DNA from: Perilla frutescens
Taxonomy: Eukaryota; Streptophyta; Magnoliopsida; Lamiales; Lamiaceae
Assembly: GCA_026008535.1 (NCBI GenBank)
Contig: BRKX01000003.1
Coordinates: 22,062,001 to 22,126,000, forward strand
Direction of reading: 5' to 3'
DNA: 64,000 bases
Shown here: in pieces, positions 1-11,413 of the stretch
Layout of the letters: every line of letters begins with the position of its first letter
How positions within the stretch are numbered: position 1 is the first letter of the stretch
Notes under the pieces: generated by a model
The model's database searches: none
Seen by the model: only the letters and a program-made list of their open reading frames with translations
Told to the model about the DNA's origin: nothing
Position numbers and translations under genes: made by a program

Positions 1-54
1 CCTTTGAATTGAAGCTCTTCATTGACTTCCTCATTGCTATGGATGTCCTCATCA

Positions 55-105
55 GTTTAGGGGTTTATTTTGTGTTTTTTATGATTTTTTTTTTGGGGGG
101 GGGGG
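55..105. repeat. Isolated unit of a TTTAGGGG-rich tandem repeat
   Basis: This T/G-rich stretch has the same word order as the three units at 1776-1907: a TTTAGGGG start, a T-rich middle, then a G run, here 11 or so G. It looks like one unit separated from the main array by about 1.7 kb of other repeats. The G run could also be a sequencing-sensitive homopolymer. Confidence 0.5.
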
Positions 106-369
106 GTGTGTTTTTTTTTGAAGAACACCCTAACGGGTGGAAATATATATATATCAATAATGCCGTGCTACATCATCGTCTATGTGGAGGGAGCCCAAAA
201 GTGACTCCCCCACCAAAATACAAAACATAGAAGCTGTAAACGATATACCTAGAACAGGGATAAAACATGCTAAGTGTGGAACTATAGCTATAGACACCAA
301 AATGGGGAAATGAACAAACTAAATATAAGACCAAATATAATAGACAAAACATGGAAGTATACCAAAATG

Positions 370-879
370 TCAGCGTCGGAACCTGAAGTTAGGATAACCC
401 AGCTGGTCCATCCTAACCAGGGAAGCAAGGGGCCTCGGGGCCGTCTGAGCATCAAAAGTGTGGAGTCCGTCGAACTCATGACCGAGTCTGGCAAGGAAAT
501 TAGCAGGGCGATTGCCCTCCCTGTGGATGTGTGTGACTCGGACATGACGATCTCGAAGTACAAGTCGTAGTCTGGAGAAGACTTCCCTAAGCTGACCCGA
601 ACCTCGAGCACCAGATGTTATGACTGTGACCACAGCCGCTGCGTCGAGCTTGATCCAAATATGGGAAGTCGTCTGGGGAAGGAGGAGGAGCCCCTGGAGT
701 AGGGATCGGAGCTCCGCCTTAAAGCTGGAACTGGCCTGCAGCGGGAGGCAATAGGAGGTGAGGAGCTCACCACGATGATCTCTGAGAAGCCCGCCCCCCA
801 CTGCAGTCTGCTGCGCGCGGTCGTACGATCCATCGGAGTTCAGCTTCACCCACGGCTCTGAAGGGCACCTACCAAAAGT
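370..879 (-). pseudogene. RNase H-like domain fragment of a non-LTR (LINE-type) retrotransposon
   Basis: The minus-strand open frame encodes about 170 residues with the signature of the plant RVT_3/RNase H family. It opens with PWVKLNSDGSYD, whose Asp is the first catalytic position. An FKAELRSLLQGL helix then supplies the second acidic residue, LDAAAVV the third, and HIHREGNRPANFLARLGHE the last motif. In plants this domain sits at the 3' end of many L1-type LINE ORF2 proteins and in free-standing degenerate copies. No reverse transcriptase is visible upstream (towards higher coordinates), and the frame opens at a stop near 880-882, so it is a fragment. A small host RNase H-like gene is the alternative, but no promoter or flanking exon supports that. 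Confidence 0.7.
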
Positions 880-1447
880 TCAAAGGAGTCACTCTTCCTT
901 CCACATACTCAACTTCAACAAAGAGTACAAGTACATGAATTCAATCCACACATGCTTATGTTCATGGGATGGGCAAGATGCAAGTGAAACAAACATGTGA
1001 TGCTAGTAAGGAGGCCACTCAAATAACATCATTCAAGACAAATGTATGGATTAAAACCTTGACAAAGTATGAACATATATTTATCCTTCATCAAGAATAA
1101 GAGTCACATTGTTTCACCACATCCTAGAGCCCAAAGGGCTCTAGCCTACCATATTTACGACAAGATCAAAGATACAAGACAAGGATCCAAAACCCATTTT
1201 CAATACAAAGATAAAAGAGTGAAGGAGAAGATAGAACCCAATGTAGAACAAACTCCTTCAATCCCTTAGCTTGAATCTTCAAATGGATGGATGGATCTTC
1301 TTCCCCTCTTGATGTTCTTGATCTTCCAAAATCTTCAAATGGGAGTGTTTTCTCTACTATTTTCGTGTGTGTGATCTCTCCTTTAAACTCTCCCAATGAT
1401 ATCTCATATATGGGACCAATAATGGAGTGCCAAAAGTTAAAAACGGA
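880..1447. other. Gene-free stretch, probable old repeat remnant
   Basis: There is no coding frame with a recognisable domain. A short perfect palindrome-like word (AGAGCCC...GGGCTCT) lies near 1126-1142. The base composition and the adjacent GC-rich block suggest retroelement LTR or UTR debris. Confidence 0.3.
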
Positions 1448-1740
1448 TTTGTCAGTCCCGACCGCGACCTCGTCTGGGTCGCGCCTGGAGGTCGAGCTTC
1501 GAACACATGAAAACAGCTCTCTGAAGTACCGAGACGCGGGCTGAACAGGCCGCGCCCGAAGCCCGCATTGCAGAGGCCCTGGGGTACGGCCTGCCCTGCG
1601 ATCGCGCCAGGGGACCGCGCCCGGAGGCGCCTGGGACGCGGCTCGGGCTAGGTCGCACCAGGGCTAAAGGTTTTTCCTTCTCTGTTTGATGCTCTGCAAT
1701 GCGACCTACGGTCGCGCCTCTTGGCCGTGTCTGAGCCCGA
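1448..1740. repeat. GC-rich island inside AT-rich DNA
   Basis: About 290 bases are rich in CpG and in words such as GGTCGCGCC, GCGCC and CGCGCC, in sharp contrast to the AT-rich flanks. An apparent minus-strand ORF of 101 codons here has only Arg/Pro/Ala composition and no domain, so I do not call it a gene. A similar block with GCGCGAG words occurs at 8440-8670, next to a TATA-like motif. Both may be U3 parts of the same LTR family. Confidence 0.4.
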
Positions 1741-1775
1741 CCCTTGGTTTTCTTCAATTCTTCAAGTCTTGTGCG

Positions 1776-1907
1776 GTTTAGGGGTTTATTTTGTTTTCTA
1801 GGGTTTTTTGGGTGGGGGTGTTTTTAGGGGTTTATTTTATTTTTTTAGGGTTTTTTGAGGGGTGTTTTTAGGGGTTTATTTTGTATTTTTTAGGGTTTTT
1901 TTTGGGT
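1776..1907. repeat. Tandem repeat, three ~44-bp T/G-rich units
   Basis: Three head-to-tail units start near 1776, 1819 and 1863. Each reads TTTAGGGGTTTATTTT, then TAGGGTTTTTT and a short G run. The TTTAGGG words resemble the plant telomere motif, but they are spaced by T-rich sequence and are not a telomeric array. A fourth, separated unit lies at 55-105. Confidence 0.7.
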
Positions 1908-2130
1908 GAAATCGGATAAAAAAAATGAAAAAAAAAGTCAAAAAAACTGCCCAGAAAAAAAAAACAAAGAAGAAGAAGAAGACGGGCGCGTGGGCCCACG
2001 CGCCGCACGTGGGCGCGAGTGGACCCCACGCGCCGTCTGAAATAGTGATAAACTATCAGATTTCCAAAATCTGGAAAAAATTAGGGTGTCGAAATTACTA
2101 CAAATTGACAGATAAAGTCATTATTATAAC

Positions 2131-2601
2131 GAGTAAATTTCACTTTTGGTCCTATTAGAATAGGGTCAAAACATTTTAGTCTCAAAAGTTACTTTTTTGG
2201 TCTCAAATGATATTTTTCGATGATTTTTGTCTCATAAGATATTTTTCCGACAATTTTAATCTCATAAGATATTTTTCCTATAATTTTAATCCCAAACTAA
2301 CAATTTTGGTGAATCTGAGATGTGTCTCATACGTATGAAAACAAACAACATGCGTTCCAAAATTCAAGGCATTCTGCCATTCTATTTGAAATCAATTTGT
2401 GTTGTCTAGCGCACCAAAGATATCTTAGTTAGTTTGTGACTAAAATTGTCAGAAAAATATCTTATAGGACTAAAATTATCGAAAAAATATCTTATTGGAC
2501 CAAAATTGTCGAAAAAATATCATTTGAGACCAAAAAAAGTAATTTTTGGGCTTAAAAGTATTTTGATCATATTCTAATGGGACCAAAAATGAAATTTACT
2601 C
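2131..2601. mobile_element. Foldback MITE-like element with ~150-170 bp terminal inverted repeats
   Basis: The left end GAGTAAATTTCACTTTTGG is mirrored by the right end, which is its reverse complement with one mismatch at 2583-2601. The repeat continues inward on both sides through several runs of 'TTTTGGTCTCA...GATATTTTTC' words. It has no coding capacity. The flanks (ATAAC on the left, ATAAA on the right) might be a decayed duplication. Long inverted arms fit a Mutator-type or unclassified foldback element. Confidence 0.7.
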
Positions 2602-2953
2602 ATAAAATAAAGTATTCAAGTTTTGGGAAAATATTTTGTTATGTTCGACGTTATATATTTTATTGAAATTTTCACTTTTGGTTAATAAATGATAAATTAA
2701 AAATTAAATACTAAAAAATAATTATAAACTCTACTACTTGGATAGTTAGAATGAACTCTAAATTAAACTAAAGGATAAAAAATTGAAATCAAAGAAAAGA
2801 AAAGAAAAAAAATTAATAATTTGATCGTGTTGTAGAGCATGCTAGCAGAAGATTTCATCCGTATACTAAGTCACGGAAGAAATATATTATATATAAAACA
2901 CATATATGTTTATTTAGTGAGACAAATGAAATTCAGTCTCTCTGTTGATATCA
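2602..2953. other. Gene-free AT-rich stretch
   Basis: I see no supported gene or RNA. It is plain AT-rich spacer with a short purine-rich run near 2790-2815. Confidence 0.5.
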
Positions 2954-3352
2954 GGCCAACTCCAATGCTGGGCCAAAACACCAATTTAGTGCAGAAATCC
3001 ACTCCAATGCAGCATCAAATCCTGCCCCAAATTGGTGCATCACCAAATCCTGCCACAAATTTGGGGCAGAATTTGGTGTTGCATCAAATTGGTGCTGATG
3101 AGTCCCACAGCATTTAATGAATTATTTTATTATTTAAAATCATTATTAAATAGGTTATTTAATAAATTTAATTTAATTTATAAATTATATATTCACTTAA
3201 TTTAAATTATAAATCATCTAAATAAATAAATAATTTAAATAAAAGCACAATTAATTAAACATAATGGATAGAATGAAGTCCTACATATTACAACTTACTA
3301 AAAATTAACTTAAAACACACCACAGTTAACTAAAACTACTTGAAAAAACACA

Positions 3353-3466
3353 TTACAAATCATTTCTAGATCCTCCAAGATAATTATAATATTGAACGAA
3401 ATCGTTTAAAGAATCTTCAAACCCATGTCCTTTACCTCCGAATTGATTGAATTGTGAAAATTTTCC
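3353..3466 (-). pseudogene. 3' end of the Harbinger accessory (ORF1-type) gene
   Basis: A 37-residue minus-strand tail ends at a TAA at 3353-3355. It is rich in Gly, Asn, Gln and Tyr and finishes in a Tyr-Leu-Gly-Gly-Ser-Arg run. Its position on the opposite strand from the transposase matches the usual two-gene design of Harbinger elements, in which a Myb/SANT-like protein accompanies the transposase. The fragment is too short to identify by itself, and the call rests on its place inside the element. Confidence 0.4.
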
Positions 3467-3512
3467 TCAATGAGGAGACGATTGAGATTCACGAGTTTGG
3501 TTTCTTTTTTGT

Positions 3513-3818
3513 ATGACTCTAATTTATTCACCACGAATGTATTCACGTATAGTGGGATCGGAAATAGTCATATTACGTGATATAATGTCAGCATGCATTA
3601 TTATGCACAACATGATCATTGAAGATGAGCGTGATATAAGTGCTCCATTTGAGGAACGAGATGAAATATTGACTCCAATTGTTGAAGAGCCAGTAAATGA
3701 TAATATTTGGTTCAACGAATTTTTGGCTCGATATAGAGAAATCAAGAACAAAGATGCTCATATTGCACTTCGAAATGCATTAGTGGAACATATGTGGGAA
3801 AAATATATTAATTCTTAG
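3513..3818 (+). pseudogene. C-terminal part of a PIF/Harbinger transposase (DDE_Tnp_4)
   Basis: About 100 residues remain. They include ACIIMHNMIIEDERD, the highly recognisable helix near the end of plant Harbinger/ALP1-like transposases, which carries the last catalytic acidic region, followed by an acidic linker and a short basic-helical tail. The usual protein is about 400 residues, so the N-terminal three quarters, including the first two catalytic Asp residues, is missing. The copy cannot be an active transposase. ALP1-like domesticated host proteins are the alternative, but the flanking terminal repeats argue for a transposon. Confidence 0.85.
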
Positions 3819-4209
3819 TGTTTAGGCCAAAATATATGTATTTTCATGAATGTTGTAGTCTTATAATATTTTCACTAATTGTAAGTGTTTGATGATCATT
3901 TAAAGTATTTTTATTATTCCAAGCACATTATATGTTATAATTTTTTTAATAGCTCATAATTTTTTAATAGCATTTTTTTTTAAAGTATATAATTAAAAGT
4001 TATTAGTTTTGGATAATCATCATTTAAAAAAAATCATTAAGCATATTCATATTTCAATTATAAAATAAAATGGAATCTTTAAGAGAATGTTCTTATTTGG
4101 TGTAAAATTTGGTGTTGAGTATTGGAGCCGCAAAAAAAAAATGGTGCTGAAATTGCACCTATTTGGTGCAGATTCTGCACCAAATAAGTACTTATCATTG
4201 GAGATGCTC

Positions 4210-6039
4210 TAAGTTACAAACAAAAAATCAGATGAAAACGGTCGAACTCAATGAAAAATTGATGATATTCAAATGAACCCCATCATATTTTCCTTTTCCA
4301 GCAGCCATGCAATTCGATTTCCCCAAGTTAAGAGAAGCTGTTGTCACAAGGGATGTTTAATTTGCCCAAATTCTCTGCATACTAAACAATTAATGACTTA
4401 ACTCTTAAGAATTTGATATGGCAATTGAAGCCAAATCCCATTTCATTGGCGGTGCTACACTCCACGTCACAACTTATACACACACACATATATATATATA
4501 TATATCTCTCTGACTTTTTTACGCTTTTATTCTAAAATTTCATTAAATACATATCAATGCTAAATGTTTGTACAAATCAATACTTATATCACTAAATCAA
4601 TTTTCCTGTCTTCCAAATGTTGAGATGGATTGCTGGAAATCTTGCATTATTGGTGCATTCTGGCCCTTCTCCACCTATGCTTCACAATGTAAATCGATCG
4701 GGCGAAAAATTCATACAAGATTTAGACAGGTAATGTCAATATTCAAAAGGTCAAAAAATTGCTCTAGTGTAATAAGCATTAATTTGTACAGACATTGGGT
4801 ATTAATATGTAATTTTTGAAACTTTAGAATAAAATGTAAAAACGCAAAAGCATTGAGTACTAAATGATAATTAACCCAATATTATGTACACACATATTAT
4901 ATTATATTTTCCATGATCTGGTGATATACTACTATATATATAAAACATGCATGAAGCAAATACCGAACTAAATTTGTGACTTATAGACACGTAGTTGGAA
5001 AGCTATTTTTGGGAATTTTGAATAATTGCTTTATTTAAATTGGACTATAGTTGCCAATGGCATTGCAAATACGAAGTTCGACAGCTGCCTAACGCTACAT
5101 ATAGTCCTCGTAGGGAAATATTCACGTGGTTTGGCCGGATTCAAATTCACACGCTCTAATCAACCACATTAATACTTTTTGAATTTAACTACCATGAGAT
5201 CTCAACTTTCAAATCTATTTCATGTTTTATGTTTGTCATTAAAAAATGCTAATTACAATATTAATCACCACCTTTAACCAAAATTTGCAATTTTGACACT
5301 ACCTTCGAAACAATACATTAATAGCTATACCTTTCTATGTGTAATAATTTCAATACACCAACTTTTTTTTACGGTTGAAAATTCGATGTAGCTAGCTTCA
5401 CTCAAATAATACAAGATCGTTGATATTCAATACGAGTTCAATACACGATATTCCACATGAATTTTCAAACATCGGATAAATTGGCAGTGTGTCAATAATA
5501 ATTTGCTACGAATTGAAATCATGAAATGTGAAGTCATTATATTAAAATTGCAGAAATTGAAAATTTGATCAAAACTGGTGGTTATATTAAAATTCAACAG
5601 ACCCTATAAAAAAATTTGAAAGTCGGGCATTATACTTCATTTCGTTTTTTCGTTTCTTTTCTTTTTCGTGGCGTCACGGTCATTATGCTCTCTAAAGAAT
5701 TGGACAAAATCTTAATTATGAAAAAAATATGTTAGTGTGGATTATGAAAATTTGTATATTGTTTGGATCCTCTATCGATGTTGGGATTATATTAATCTTA
5801 CTATATTTTAGATATTTTTGGGATATAAAAGGTAATTTAAATATATATTTACTATGTTTCATATGCACCCGGCTATTTCTAAAGTGCGTTAATATAACTG
5901 ATATAAGCCATAACATGTATACAATATATATACACAAAACATTAAGAGAAGGTATTCGGTACACTACGCGCGCTTGTTTTTTTTATCTTTTTTTTCTGAT
6001 TTTATCTTTTTAAATTTGCTATTTTTTACTTTTTAGTTT
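4210..6039. other. Gene-free AT-rich stretch with a CA/TA microsatellite
   Basis: No gene is supported in this 1.8 kb. A compound microsatellite, (CA)n then (TA)n then (CT)n, lies at about 4476-4512. The predicted short ORFs near 4568 and 5729 have no domain or biased codon use. Confidence 0.5.
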
Positions 6040-7060
6040 TTTTTTTCGGAGACTCGCGCAATGTGCTCGATAATTAATTTTTTTCGAATTAAATATATAA
6101 CTTAAAATGAAATTAGTGAATTCTAAAATTAAAATGAATTAATTTAATTTTTTGATCCGGCGACTCGCGTAGTGCACTCGTTCGACGCTAACGCGTAGGC
6201 TTGTGCACTACGCTCCACAATTAATTTTTTTTTTGAATAAATATATACCCTAAGATGAAATCAGTGACCCTAAAATTAAAAGTGAATTAAATTGATTTTC
6301 TTAATTCAGCGACTCGCACAGTGCACTCGTACGACACTTTTTTTCAAATTTAATATAAACCCTAATTGCGATTAATAAATTATAAAAACAAAGTAAACCC
6401 TAATTGCGATTAATAAATTGAATGGCCTAAATGGGCCGGGCTGTATAGCCCAAAAATAAAAAATAAAAAATACATTGTGGCCCGTAATAAAAAATAAAAA
6501 ATACATTGTGGCCCGTGGGCAGTCTAGTCTGAAACCCCCGTTATTTCGGCCTAAAAGGACTTAAGGTCGGGCAAGATCAGGCTCGAATTTTGCGCTTGGC
6601 CCAATAAGCCCGATCTGAACAGCCCATTTTGCCTTTACTCATCTACATTAGTCTGATGGGTCTGGCCCAATTAACAAAAACCTAGCCTAGATCAAGCGTG
6701 AGTGTCGTGGACGCGCCTGACATGTTTTTTTTTAATGATTTTTTATATTTTTTTGTAGTTTCCTTTTAAAAAATATTTACCCTAAAATAAAATTACTGAA
6801 TCCAAAATTAAAGTGAATTAATTAATTTTTTTTTATCTGCCAACTCGCATAGTGCACCCATCTGACGCTAATGTATTGATTGTGCAGTGTACTCTACGAT
6901 TAATTTTTTCGAAATAAATATATGTTCTAAAATAGAATTAGTGAACTCTAATATTAAAGTGAATTAATTTAATCTTTTCAATCTGACGACATGCGCAGTG
7001 CACTCGTCTGACACTAACGTGTGGACTCGTACATTTCGTTCATTAATTATTTTTTCAAAA
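6040..7060. repeat. Degenerate direct-repeat block
   Basis: At least five copies of a theme recur near 6048, 6157, 6305, 6837 and 6983: 'CGACTCGCRYAGTGCACTCG', then often 'GACGCTAACG' and an ATTAATTTTTTT stretch with AAATATATA. Spacing is about 110-150 bp within clusters, interrupted by other sequence at about 6360-6780. It may be an old minisatellite or nested MITE copies. No coding potential was seen. Confidence 0.5.
6455..6516. repeat. Perfect 31-bp tandem duplication
   Basis: Two adjacent identical 31-base copies, 6455-6485 and 6486-6516, each run from an A-rich stretch to TACATTGTGGCCCGT. This is a simple local duplication inside the degenerate repeat block. Confidence 0.85.
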
Positions 7061-7228
7061 TAAATATAAACATTAATTTAGATGTATTAAATCACAATTT
7101 GGATGTAACAAACTCGTATAATTAAAGTAACATAGATGTTATTTTTAAGACTACGACTAATGCTTTTTAGTTTAATGAGTGATAATTTTCTAGGGTAAAC
7201 TTTTTATTTTATTTTTTCCAAAGCGCGC

Positions 7229-8009
7229 TGATAAGTCCATTTATTTCTTATTTTTATGGGCATTTTAGTCATTCTAAATGTCTTTTTTAGTGTGTTTTGG
7301 GTCAGAAAGAACTAGGAAAGCGGAATGGGCATTTCGGAGGTCGAATCTGGCGAAAGAGGCATTTTTACCTAATTCTTTCTTGTTCCAAGTGAGTGTGTAC
7401 TTAATATGACTAATGTGGCTGATCACTCATTAGTTGTAATGAGCACACCAGGGTTAATTGGATTAATGAACCGTGATTGTGTGTTAATCCAAACGGTAAC
7501 TGAGAAGTTGGTGGGTTGTTGTGTGCACACGAGAAATCAGTAAACACAACAAACTTGGGTTCGTCTAGGATATAATGTTGCTTATTAATTTACATCTTTT
7601 AGGGGAACCAGAAGGTGGGTGATAGGTTATGAGTTTAATCGACGAGGAATCACTTTTAAATCTGTTCTAAAATGATGAATAAAGAGACGTGGTGAGGAAT
7701 CCGGTCTCCATAACTGGTGACTTAATCATGTAGGAAAATCGGTGTGCCCATGATCAAGTGAGTAAAGTCTAAACTTGATTCTAGTTCAAATTCCGGAAAC
7801 TTTTGTTATTTGATATTTCTTTTAGTTTACTTATGCAGATTTATATTCTAGTAAAGTGACAACACAATCTAAACCTTCTTTGTGATTGGTGACCTAAAAG
7901 TAAAATCGCATCGGCTCTCTATGGGATCGACCATTACTCATAGCTAGCTACGCTCGTTGTGGGCACATGAGAAATAAATTTATTTTGAGCGTAAAACGAC
8001 AGCGTGCCA
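7229..8009 (+). mobile_element. Athila/Tat-like LTR remnant (possible solo LTR)
   Basis: The segment begins TGATAAGTCCATTTA and ends GTAAAACGACAGCGTGCCA. Its 3' part includes 'CTCTATGGGATCGACC', all typical of the R/U5 side of Athila/Tat LTRs and related in style to the LTRs at 9948 and 25998. No tRNA-Asp binding site or gag follows. The 5-bp flanks (CGCGC and CTGGC) do not match well, so it may be a truncated rather than a clean solo LTR. Confidence 0.5.
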
Positions 8010-8177
8010 CTGGCCAGGTAGACACGACCTGCGCAGAGCCCACTCTTCGGAAGGTATGATTTTAAGAATTTTAGGTTTCAAAGTCTGTTGGAAGTGTTTA
8101 TCTCAATATTAACCATTAGATTAATATATATTCCTAATATTAATCCAATACCACTTTTGCAAACACTGTATCCATAT

Positions 8178-9315
8178 GGTTGTAAACTAACCGAACTCGG
8201 CCGAACACCATAATATTAGAGCTCAGATCATTAAGGAATATTTGAGTTTGAGTTTGATTCAATTTTTTTTTCTTTTGTTCGATAAATATTTATCATGCTC
8301 GAATTCGGCTTGAGCTCGACTCATAAAATGTTAAAAAATTTACTAATCGAGCCTAAACTTGAATGCTAAAAAAGCTCATTTTATTTACATATTCAAGTCC
8401 GGTAATACGATCCAAGGTGGGGTTTCAAAGATCAAGTTTGAGTGTTCGGGAGGAAGAGCGCGAGTTGCAGCGCGAGCCTAAGCGCGAGTGCGTTGGTCGC
8501 GCCACCAGGCGCAAGTTGCAGCACGAGTGAACCTGTCATGCCAAATAACGTGATGTGCAGTGCAAGTGGAGGCGCGAGATACCCGTACTGATACTATAGG
8601 GGTTTTTTCTTTGGACCGAATCCGAGGTGCAGCGCGACTCAGGGTGTGAGTGGGACCGTGTCGCACCCAGTAGCGGCTTTTTAATTATTTCCAAATTTCA
8701 AACTTATTTATTTTCTTTTTGTTATTTAATTCCTACTGGGTTTGACTATTTTCGCCCATCTATATAAGGGCGTGTACTGGATTATTATTAGAAAGTTTTT
8801 TGATATGGTTGATTTGAGATTTCTCTGCATGAGAATTTTATTGAACTGCGTGTTCATTCCGACTTATCAAACAATATATCACGACTGTTTGTGGCGTCCA
8901 CATATTTATTCCGAGGTTCTTGTCTTCAATCTCAGTAGGGTCGTCAATTTCACATATCAACAGTTCGTCTGCATTGTGAGGCTCGAGTTAAAGATTCTGT
9001 CTTTGTAACCTGATGCGTCCTGGGGTTCTGAATCGCATCACTCGAGCTAGAAAAAAAAAATTATTTAATTTACTTATTCGAAATATTTATAATATTCATG
9101 AACATGTTCGCGAATATGTTCGATTAAGATCGAGCTTGAACATGTGCATGAGCTAACCGAGCCGAATACTACTCTGTTCGAGCTCAGCTCGATAATTTTT
9201 TTGAGTTTGATTTGAGGCTCGAGATCAACTCATTTAGAAAACAAACAAGCTTCGATTAATCGTTTTAGAAGTCAAGCTCCGAATAGTTTGTGAGCGGCTA
9301 TGTTCGTTTACAATC
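8178..9315. mobile_element. TIR-bounded repeat with a GC-rich LTR-like insertion
   Basis: The left edge GGTTGTAAACTAACC is mirrored at the right by a reverse complement that begins GGATTGTAAACGAACA. Both arms are rich in GAGCTCG/TCGAGC words, and the immediate flanks share TAT. Between the arms, about 8410-9050, lies a block with many GCGCGAG words, a TATATAAGG motif at 8761-8769 and no open frame of interest. It resembles an LTR promoter region inserted in the older element. The superfamily is not determined. Confidence 0.4.
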
Positions 9316-9339
9316 CTATATATCTATTATCCCCCAAAA

Positions 9340-9505
9340 GAAAAGTGTTTGATTTTATCTCATTGGGAATGATCTAATGATGTAAGTTTCCAAGTGTAAT
9401 TTTTCTTCTTCTATGTGGTTTATAGACTATTGCACACGAGCGGAATTTACCCAATACGTACTTTAATAGCAGTTGCGGGTAACCCTAGTCATCCAAAAAA
9501 AGTGC
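9340..9505 (+). repeat. Possible SINE or LINE 3' tail
   Basis: The stretch contains 'GCACACGAGCGGAATTTACC' and 'GTTGCGGGTAACCCTAGTCATCC' followed by an A-rich end. This pattern is often seen at the 3' ends of plant SINEs and RTE-type LINEs. There is no clear pol III A/B box, so this is tentative. Confidence 0.3.
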
Positions 9506-9942
9506 TTGATTTTGTAAAAGAACACTTTTGCCACAAACTAAAATAATTAACCTATAATGGCAATTCTAGATTGGTACCATTTTGAAATTAATGAGGCATA
9601 TAATTAATGTGAAATAAGTTAAAATAGGGGAATTCTACCCTCCCTTTACGGGTAGTGCCATAAACCTTTCAAAGTTTGACATGTGGCTAGGCACATTATT
9701 TTTTTCTAATTTTTTATTCTGTGATGATCTAATATATTATTAAATATTTTTGGGAGGAGGAGAGAGACTTAACAAATCATTCAATTGAAATAATCTCAAT
9801 CACGCTAAATCAACTTTTCATTACGCTCAATTTAAATTTACGAGTGAATTTCGAATTGAAAATGTGTTCTTAATATTCATATTGAATCACTATTCATGGA
9901 GGAAAAATAAAATTATTTGATTTTCATTGCAAAAAGTTGAGC

Positions 9943-9947
9943 GTTCC
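9943..9947. repeat. Left target-site duplication GTTCC of the Gypsy element
   Basis: It matches GTTCC at 16542-16546 immediately after the 3' LTR, fixing both element ends. Confidence 0.9.
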
Positions 9948-11315
9948 AGATTAGGTTGTTATTTTGTATATATTTTGAGTCATTTTTTGTATATTTTTGC
10001 AGTGTTACTCACCCCATGGTCAAGTTTTGTGGAAGAATTATGTCTTGTGGTTTATTTCAAGTAGTTGACATGGAAATGGAGATAATGGCATTGCTTTGGA
10101 GGTTTTGGACGCAGTTGGATTGAAGAAAAGCTGAAGAGTCAGGAAAGCAGTCGGTATAGGCATACCGACTGATGGATTATGCGAGTATTTGGGCTGGAGA
10201 TAGTGGATCTGCATCTGCTGTGGGCCGTGGACGAAATTTGGGTTGTTTTTATTACTTTTGGACTTTATTTTTATTATTTTCCTAGTTGGATTAGGATTAG
10301 ATTTCTTTTATTAATTAATTAGTTAAGGATTTAGATAAAAAGACTTCTAGATCGAGTAGGACTCTATCCATTAGCAGTAGAAATTAATTACAAACGCTAG
10401 ATACAGAAAAGGACGCTAGAAACAATAGGAGGACGTGATTTTTCTCTGCAGATTTCACAATTCAATTTCATTCATTCTTTCTTTCTTCATCGTTATTTCT
10501 ATCAATTAATTTCTGAAGTGTCAATTCAATTATGAATTCAAGCTAAGCGCGTTCTATTCCGGTGAAGATTAACGAATCCCTGGCGTATTTATTCTGTGAG
10601 ATCTAATTTGTTCTTATACTTTAATTATATGAATGCATCTGTGATTCTCTATGTTTAAAGTTGTTAATTATTTCGACTCTTCTAGGTAGGTGCACATATT
10701 TAGTAGATCGGAATTAATTAGTAGCCAATTAAATCGGTCATCCGTAATTGTGGTTTAGGTTTAATTAGTGGTACAACGATTCTTCAAAATCGAGGGAAGA
10801 TCAGTCTTAATTCGATAGTCCTGTGTCAGAGTCTGTTGGTTTTGAATCGTGTTTCTCTAGTGCATAAAGTTGTGGGCTTATTAAATCTATAGAGTGTCTC
10901 TTACGATTGTCAGTCGATTAGAGAAATAATTAGTGAAGTGTCTTCCTAATTATCGAGAAGCTAAGGAGAAATTAGGCCGTGTCAGAAGTGTCTTCGGTGG
11001 CTATAACTGGTTTGTATTCATTAGTTGAAGTTATTATTGAGTCAATGATCGGAATAATTAAGCTAGGGTGGAGTTAATTGGAAGCCGGAATACCTTTTTA
11101 ATCTGTGAAGAAATCTACTCTCTGTTTAATTACTTTTATTTTCATTTTTTACATTATAACAAAGAAATTCGTTCGTAAGGTTTGGTTACTTGCAGACTAA
11201 AGTGTTAGATAATTCTCACCGGTCCTTTGGGAGACGATCTTGTTTGCCACTATTCTGGGTAGTGTGGGCATATCGACTGCGTGTTGGATTATTTTTGGTG
11301 AAAAACGACGCACCA
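9948..11315 (+). repeat. 5' LTR of the Gypsy element
   Basis: It aligns end to end with 15174-16541. The first base is A where the 3' LTR has T (TG...CA ends), so the 5' terminal dinucleotide has mutated. The end is CGACGCACCA. The 3' half contains 'GGTCCTTTGGGAGACGATC', shared with the solo LTR at 25998. Confidence 0.93.
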
Positions 11316-11320
11316 AGTTT

Positions 11321-11338
11321 TGGCGCCGTTGCCGGGGA
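11321..11338 (+). promoter_or_regulatory. Primer-binding site, tRNA-Asp type
   Basis: TGGCGCCGTTGCCGGGGA lies five bases after the 5' LTR. It is complementary to the 3' end of plant tRNA-Asp, the usual primer of Athila/Tat elements. Confidence 0.9.
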
Positions 11339-11413
11339 TCGGTTTTTAAGTAGTGATTATTCTAATATTTTCAGTTTGCCATTTCTTTTTATTTTATTTT
11401 ATTTTTACCGTGC

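Larger units (their letters stand above)
2954..4209. mobile_element. PIF/Harbinger transposon, internally deleted
   Basis: The right end reads CATTGGAGATGCTC followed by TAA, the usual plant Harbinger terminus and 3-bp target site in reverse. The left end (GGCCAACTCCAATG) is a diverged inverted copy sharing CTCCAATG. Subterminal 'TTTGGTGCA/TGCACCAAA' words occur at both ends. Between them lie the 3' end of one ORF on the minus strand and the 3' end of the transposase on the plus strand. The two genes were therefore divergent and the middle of the element has been lost. Confidence 0.75.

Noticed and set aside
1452..1757. 101-codon minus-strand ORF
   Set aside because: Composition follows the GC-rich island; no motif, no codon bias, no homologous frame in the similar island at 8440.
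1776..1907. Interstitial telomere repeat
   Set aside because: TTTAGGG words occur, but units are ~44 bp with T-rich spacers, not contiguous 7-mers.
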